From Tieghemostelium lacteum (taxonomy: Eukaryota; Evosea; Eumycetozoa; Dictyosteliales; Raperosteliaceae): DNA of 64,000 bases. Positions 59,601-64,000 of the stretch are shown piece by piece. Every line of letters starts with the position of its first letter. Position 1 is the stretch's first letter. Location: positions 248,001-312,000 of the forward strand of contig LODT01000037.1 in assembly GCA_001606155.1 (NCBI GenBank), read 5' to 3'. Under the pieces are notes generated by a model. It searched no databases, had not been told where the DNA came from, and saw only the letters and a program-made list of their open reading frames with translations. A program made the translations under genes and the position numbers.

Positions 59601-62600
59601 TTGTAGCCTACTCTACACTATACGTGTATGTATTGAATTAAACCTTATAAATATAAAACTATCTATACTAATTCGTTTAAATTTTATATAGAATACTCGT
59701 CCAATTAAAGATTGGAGTGTTTATCAAATGTTTACATCGTTTTCCTATGTATCTGGTAGTGTTGAGCATGTTAATACAAATGCACTTAATATCTTAATGG
59801 AGATGTTAAGTGATTGGTTTGATCATCTAGATTACAATAGTATTGATTGTATAAATTTCATTAAGTGTTGGTTATCGCTATTTGAATTTTATCTAAATGA
59901 AATTCCTTGTAAGATTATACTCAACTATATATTCTCAAGGGTGATATTTAACGAAACATGTACTAAAGTAATTCTAGATCTACTGTATAGTTGGAGACAA
60001 AGTCTTCCAACTAACAATGGTGGTCTTTTGAGTGAAAATGATTACATCAATCGTCCATTTTTATGTCTTTTCTATGTAAAGGCTATACATGTAGATGCCA
60101 ATGACCACACAAAGCTACTTAATAGTCTATTAGATTATGCTGTAAAGATGAAGGGTAGTGAAGGAAGTCTGTTCTTTTGGGATCAGTACTGGAATGTCTA
60201 TATCAATGAATTCATTAAAAAGAACAAATCCATTGGTGTAGATTCTAAAAATGATTTAGCTGTAAAGTTGAAACAACTATTGGAGAATAGTAAAGATATG
60301 CATCCAGTGATAGTATCAACTCTGGAAGGATTCCAAGATCCAAGTAAATTGAGAAATATCTATGGTAATCCTTCTTACACTAGACTGTTAGATCCCAACA
60401 ACCAACCATTGTTGGATTTGGTTAAAGGTATTCAACATCCACCCTCTAACCCCACATTCAAACAATCTCAATTTACACCCTCAATTCAGTACAATTTCAT
60501 TTTGGTACGTTTCAATGAGGAACTTCCATCTGTGGATTTGATTGTTAAGGATATACTCAGTAATCAGACCCACTTTGACCTGGATGCCAATGACTCACAT
60601 CTAGCTAGAATTCAACAAAAATATATATACCTCTACAGGATTATGGAAATTACACAAGAAGAACTTCTCACTAGAAAAGATGTGGATCAATTGACAATCT
60701 TCAATACCATCTTTAATAACATTAGTGATTGTGTGGATATCTGTAGAGCTTCTAATGAACTTGAACATAAGATTTACCAAAATTCAAAAAATCTTTACAT
60801 AAATGATACTAAAATTCAAAAAGATTTCATTAAATGCAGTCCTTCATGTAATGGGTCTACCATCAGTTACGAAACTACAGTCTCTAATTTCAATGAAGAT
60901 GTTGGTGCTACTATAGTAGAGCTAAAACAAAAATTGAAAAAGAAAAATTGTCTACTCATGAGTAACATCTATACTCTTTCTAATATCATACCAGTTCTAC
61001 TAGACAACCAGTTCATTTCACTATTTAAATGTCAAATCTCCAGAGAAAATCTCTTTAAACATTTATTATCTTTACATGATCAGGCTAAAGATATTGTCTC
61101 TAGTGATATCCTCAAGATCACTATTCCCCAATTGAATAAAGCCATTGTCAAAGTTGGGAGAAGTTTACCCCAGAAGATCATTCATAATGTATTCCTAGAA
61201 AATGAAGAAGAAGGAATGGAAAAATCACCAGAGATTCTATCTAATTATCTCTTAATCTTTGGTGAACTCTTTGACCCCAAATACACCAAAATTGAAAGTG
61301 ATTTGGTTCTATTATTTAGTAAAGCCATTCAGAAATTCAAGTCACCAGATGCCTTTAAAGCTCTAATTAATATCTTTAAAATGGACCAAATGGACTTCCT
61401 CTCTATTAAGTATGGTGAAAGTATCATATGGAAATTGACTACAAGGATAATTCCTGTACCTAACATGACTGAAACTATTGGTCAGTGTTGGGATAAACTA
61501 TTAGAAAGTAACCTCAGTAATGTTCTAATTATAGTCACCACTCAACTTATTGAATATAACTGTTCACAAGAGATGGTAAATAGACTTTTAGGACCAACAT
61601 CTAAGTTCTATCAACTAGTTGAACAGTCTCTACAATCACATGAAACCCAAGTGCTTCTAGGAGATATAGTACTAGGATGTTATAATAGAGAGCAAAAGAT
61701 TGATTTATCTAAAAGTACCTCTAAAACCCCACATTTGATTACAAAGTTGAATATAATGTCATGTATCTATCCATTCTTAATGAGATGTAATTACTGTTTG
61801 GATCCTATTGCCAAAAACATTTCAAAGATTGTAATTAATTCAATTAAACCTCATCATGATGTACATGGAAATCAACATTTACTGACTCTAAAGGAATTTG
61901 AATTTGCACTTGACTTGGTTGAGACTTTGGCAACAACAAACAATGTACTGTTGGAGATGGTTTGGGAGTTCTATTACATGGGTTTCAAACCAACTTTTGA
62001 TAGATACGATCAAGACAATAAAGAGAGTTGTGCAGTTAGAGTTTCTGTACTCTTCCAGAAAATCACTACAAGTTGTACAATGTCGAATGTAACATTCCAC
62101 TATTCACCTAATGTTCTAGACCAGATGTTTACTATTCTTACTGAAGGTACAAAACCAGAGAGAAACATAGTATATAATCTATATTATCAATTGGATTGGG
62201 AGACATCAAATGGAACGAATGCAGTTGGATTCTATCGATTGGTTATGGCTATAAGTGTGTTTTGTAATCCTGAAAATCCATTTTCAGTATTTACTAAAAA
62301 TTGGTGGGTTTCATATGAACACCTATTAACAGACTCTGAGTTATCAGTGTTCTCTGGAACTACATTCCAAAGCATTTTACTCAACTTCAATGACAATACA
62401 CAAGACCCTAGCGGTGCTATCATGGGTTGCATCAACCTGTTTATTGAAAATGCTCTACAACTCGACAATACACATTTCTATAATGCATTATTGAGAGAAC
62501 TCTATAATATCCTAAATCTAGATATTGTAGATAAAAATAAGAAATGGTCATTGAATATAAATTGTGTTCCTACATTCTTACCAGAGATTCCAGATTCCGA

Positions 62601-63663
62601 AGATAACCTTTTCCTTAAGAAAATCATATGCCTTCTTAAAGCCCCTCTTGTATCAACAATCAAACCAGATCTACAAGAACCTATGGTACAGTCACTCGTG
62701 TCATCTCTACAATTCCTCTCTCCCAAACCTATCGTATGTGAACTGAATTTCCCATCTTTAGCTCCAAAATCAGAGAACCCCAACAAAGGCTGTAGAGTTG
62801 AACTTTTTAGTGGAATTTACGATGCATTGAAAAATGATATTACCAATTTATTAACCTACACAACCTATATTCAATTACTAAAGTACTGCTATAGAGTTAA
62901 CTTTTCACTCTCTGAATTCTGTCAAATTGTCACTGCACCATTCCCTCGTGTACTTAATCTATGTTCAGAAGACATTTCTATAATCTTTAAATCACTTCAA
63001 TGGCCTACAGGATACAGTTTAGATAATCTACAATTGCATTTGATAAGTGAGAAGAACTACATTCTCTACTACTTCCTCTGTGTTCAAAACCACAATAACA
63101 ATGCATTCATTAACTCCATGTTAGAGTACCTAACATGTAGAGTTAACACTTCAAATGCAACACCACATTTGTTGCTCCTACTAATACACCTTGTAAGAAT
63201 GATCCAATTTGACCAGTTCAATGTCAGAGATTACAAGTCACAGCAACGGTTGAAAAGTCTTAATGAATGGTTACAAAATTTTAGTTTAACAACAATACAA
63301 AACTTTCAAGTTTGTGTCTATACCAGACTTACACGTATTCTCATACATAATCTTGTGAACAAAGGAAACAAAGATTTCACAGTTCAAAATTACCTTAAAC
63401 CTCTAATACCCTCACTAGGCAAATACAACTACTTCAATGACTTTTTTGATAATATTGAGAAAGAAATTGTAGATTGTGACACTATTGCCATCTCTCAATT
63501 TGTAATATCTAAAACTACTAATACCTCACTAGCCTTCATCCAAAAAGCACTTAAATATCATCCCTATGTAAACTCAATTGACCATCAATCTCAACCTAGA
63601 AAATCATCTGTAAAATCGGGTAACTATACTGACAAACTTTGTCTATTGTCAGATAAATATTAA
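56650..63663 (+). CDS. Giant helical-repeat protein, candidate EPG5
   Basis: Two exons (56650-59625 and 59692-63663) join over a 66-nt phase-0 intron (GTATGT...TATAG) to give 2315 residues. After an Asn run (11-25) the protein is a continuous alpha-solenoid with no transmembrane helix and no catalytic motif. A Ser-rich linker near residues 395-420 separates an N-terminal part from the block YLEKYHFIIFPTEHDIFEMN, followed by helices such as MWPSHVLATTMMEFFNWGSM. Length and all-helical character fit the autophagy tether EPG5 (about 2580 in human), which links late endosomes/lysosomes to autophagosomes. I cannot point to a decisive signature, so another large HEAT/ARM-type scaffold is possible. 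The gene is intact and probably essential-type housekeeping. Confidence 0.6.
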
Positions 63664-64000
63664 TTATATTAATACACATTTACTATAAATTAATTTATTT
63701 TTTATATTAATATGAATTATTCAAATAATTTATTTCTTTATTATTTGATTGGTTATATTTTTTCTAAATTGTGACTGTTCAAATAATTTTTGATTTAGGC
63801 CTTGAAAACGAGAGAAGCTAAAACGGTTGTTTTTGCAAACTTTTCATTTTTGATATCTATTTTTTTGTGCAATGATTAGATTTACAGCGCAACAAAAGTC
63901 TAATTAACTCGTTCTTTAAATAACTTGCTGGTAATTACAATAATAGATTATTATCATTAATATGACCTATATATGAGCAGTTTTAATTGGTTGATTAGAA
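63664..64000. other. Gene-free right end
   Basis: A+T-rich downstream sequence of the giant gene. I see no coding frame, RNA gene or repeat in it. Confidence 0.5.

Noticed and set aside
1-64000. tRNA, rRNA, CRISPR, IS element, riboswitch
   Set aside because: No T-loop/acceptor pattern, array or intact transposon ends were found by eye; a covariance-model scan would be needed to exclude tRNAs fully.

Overview
The window looks like nuclear DNA of a dictyostelid social amoeba. The reasons are strong A+T richness, poly-A/T intergenic runs, asparagine-rich stretches, many short introns (about 55-90 nt, mostly GTAAGT/GTATGT/GTAAAT...AG) and gene families typical of dictyostelids: ComC-like EGF adhesion proteins, a tiger-like (IPT/TIG) membrane protein, a fibro-slime protein and a Crinkler-like NTPase. 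I cannot name the species from sequence alone.

Left block (1-9.1 kb): mostly housekeeping genes. These are a small thioredoxin-fold protein lacking one catalytic cysteine, a CPBP (CAAX/Abi-type) membrane protease whose apparent stops disappear when two introns are spliced, Mediator subunit 10 (two exons, with a 27-bp tandem repeat just upstream), an RsuA-type pseudouridine synthase with a long acidic tail, and a P4-ATPase flippase of the ATP9/Neo1/ALA2 type.

Central block (9.3-52.9 kb): a surface-protein region. A tiger-like IPT/TIG protein is followed by six intact ComC-like genes, all on the minus strand, here called A (12.35-16.76 kb), B (16.93-21.33), C (21.53-25.84), D (34.15-38.55), E (38.65-43.08) and G (48.48-52.86). 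I assembled each from its exons. Every gene keeps a single open frame of 1347-1372 residues, and all 29 introns are phase 1. The plan is: short signal-peptide exon, four (three in C) ectodomain exons of conserved size, then a ~2.4-2.5 kb last exon with IPT-like and EGF modules, the conserved membrane-proximal domain (ComC supersandwich-like), one transmembrane helix and a short basic tail. Interrupting the array are an EF-hand/UBA/zinc protein (26-28.9 kb), an inverted ComC-like gene relic (29 kb), a frame-broken F-box/LRR gene, a SAM + P-loop NTPase gene of Crinkler type that looks broken, a transposase scrap, a decayed coiled-coil gene, and an FG-GAP/fibro-slime secreted protein (44.9-47.9 kb).

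Right block (53.3-63.7 kb): housekeeping genes again. These are MAEA/Gid9 (E3 ligase subunit), a CCA-adding tRNA nucleotidyltransferase, and a 2315-residue helical giant that may be EPG5.

The likeliest novel system is the adhesion/recognition array. Its ectodomains are divergent while the membrane-proximal halves are homogenised, with direct signs of gene conversion between A and C. It also contains an inverted relic copy and lies next to a tiger-like gene. No tRNA, rRNA, CRISPR array or intact mobile element was seen.
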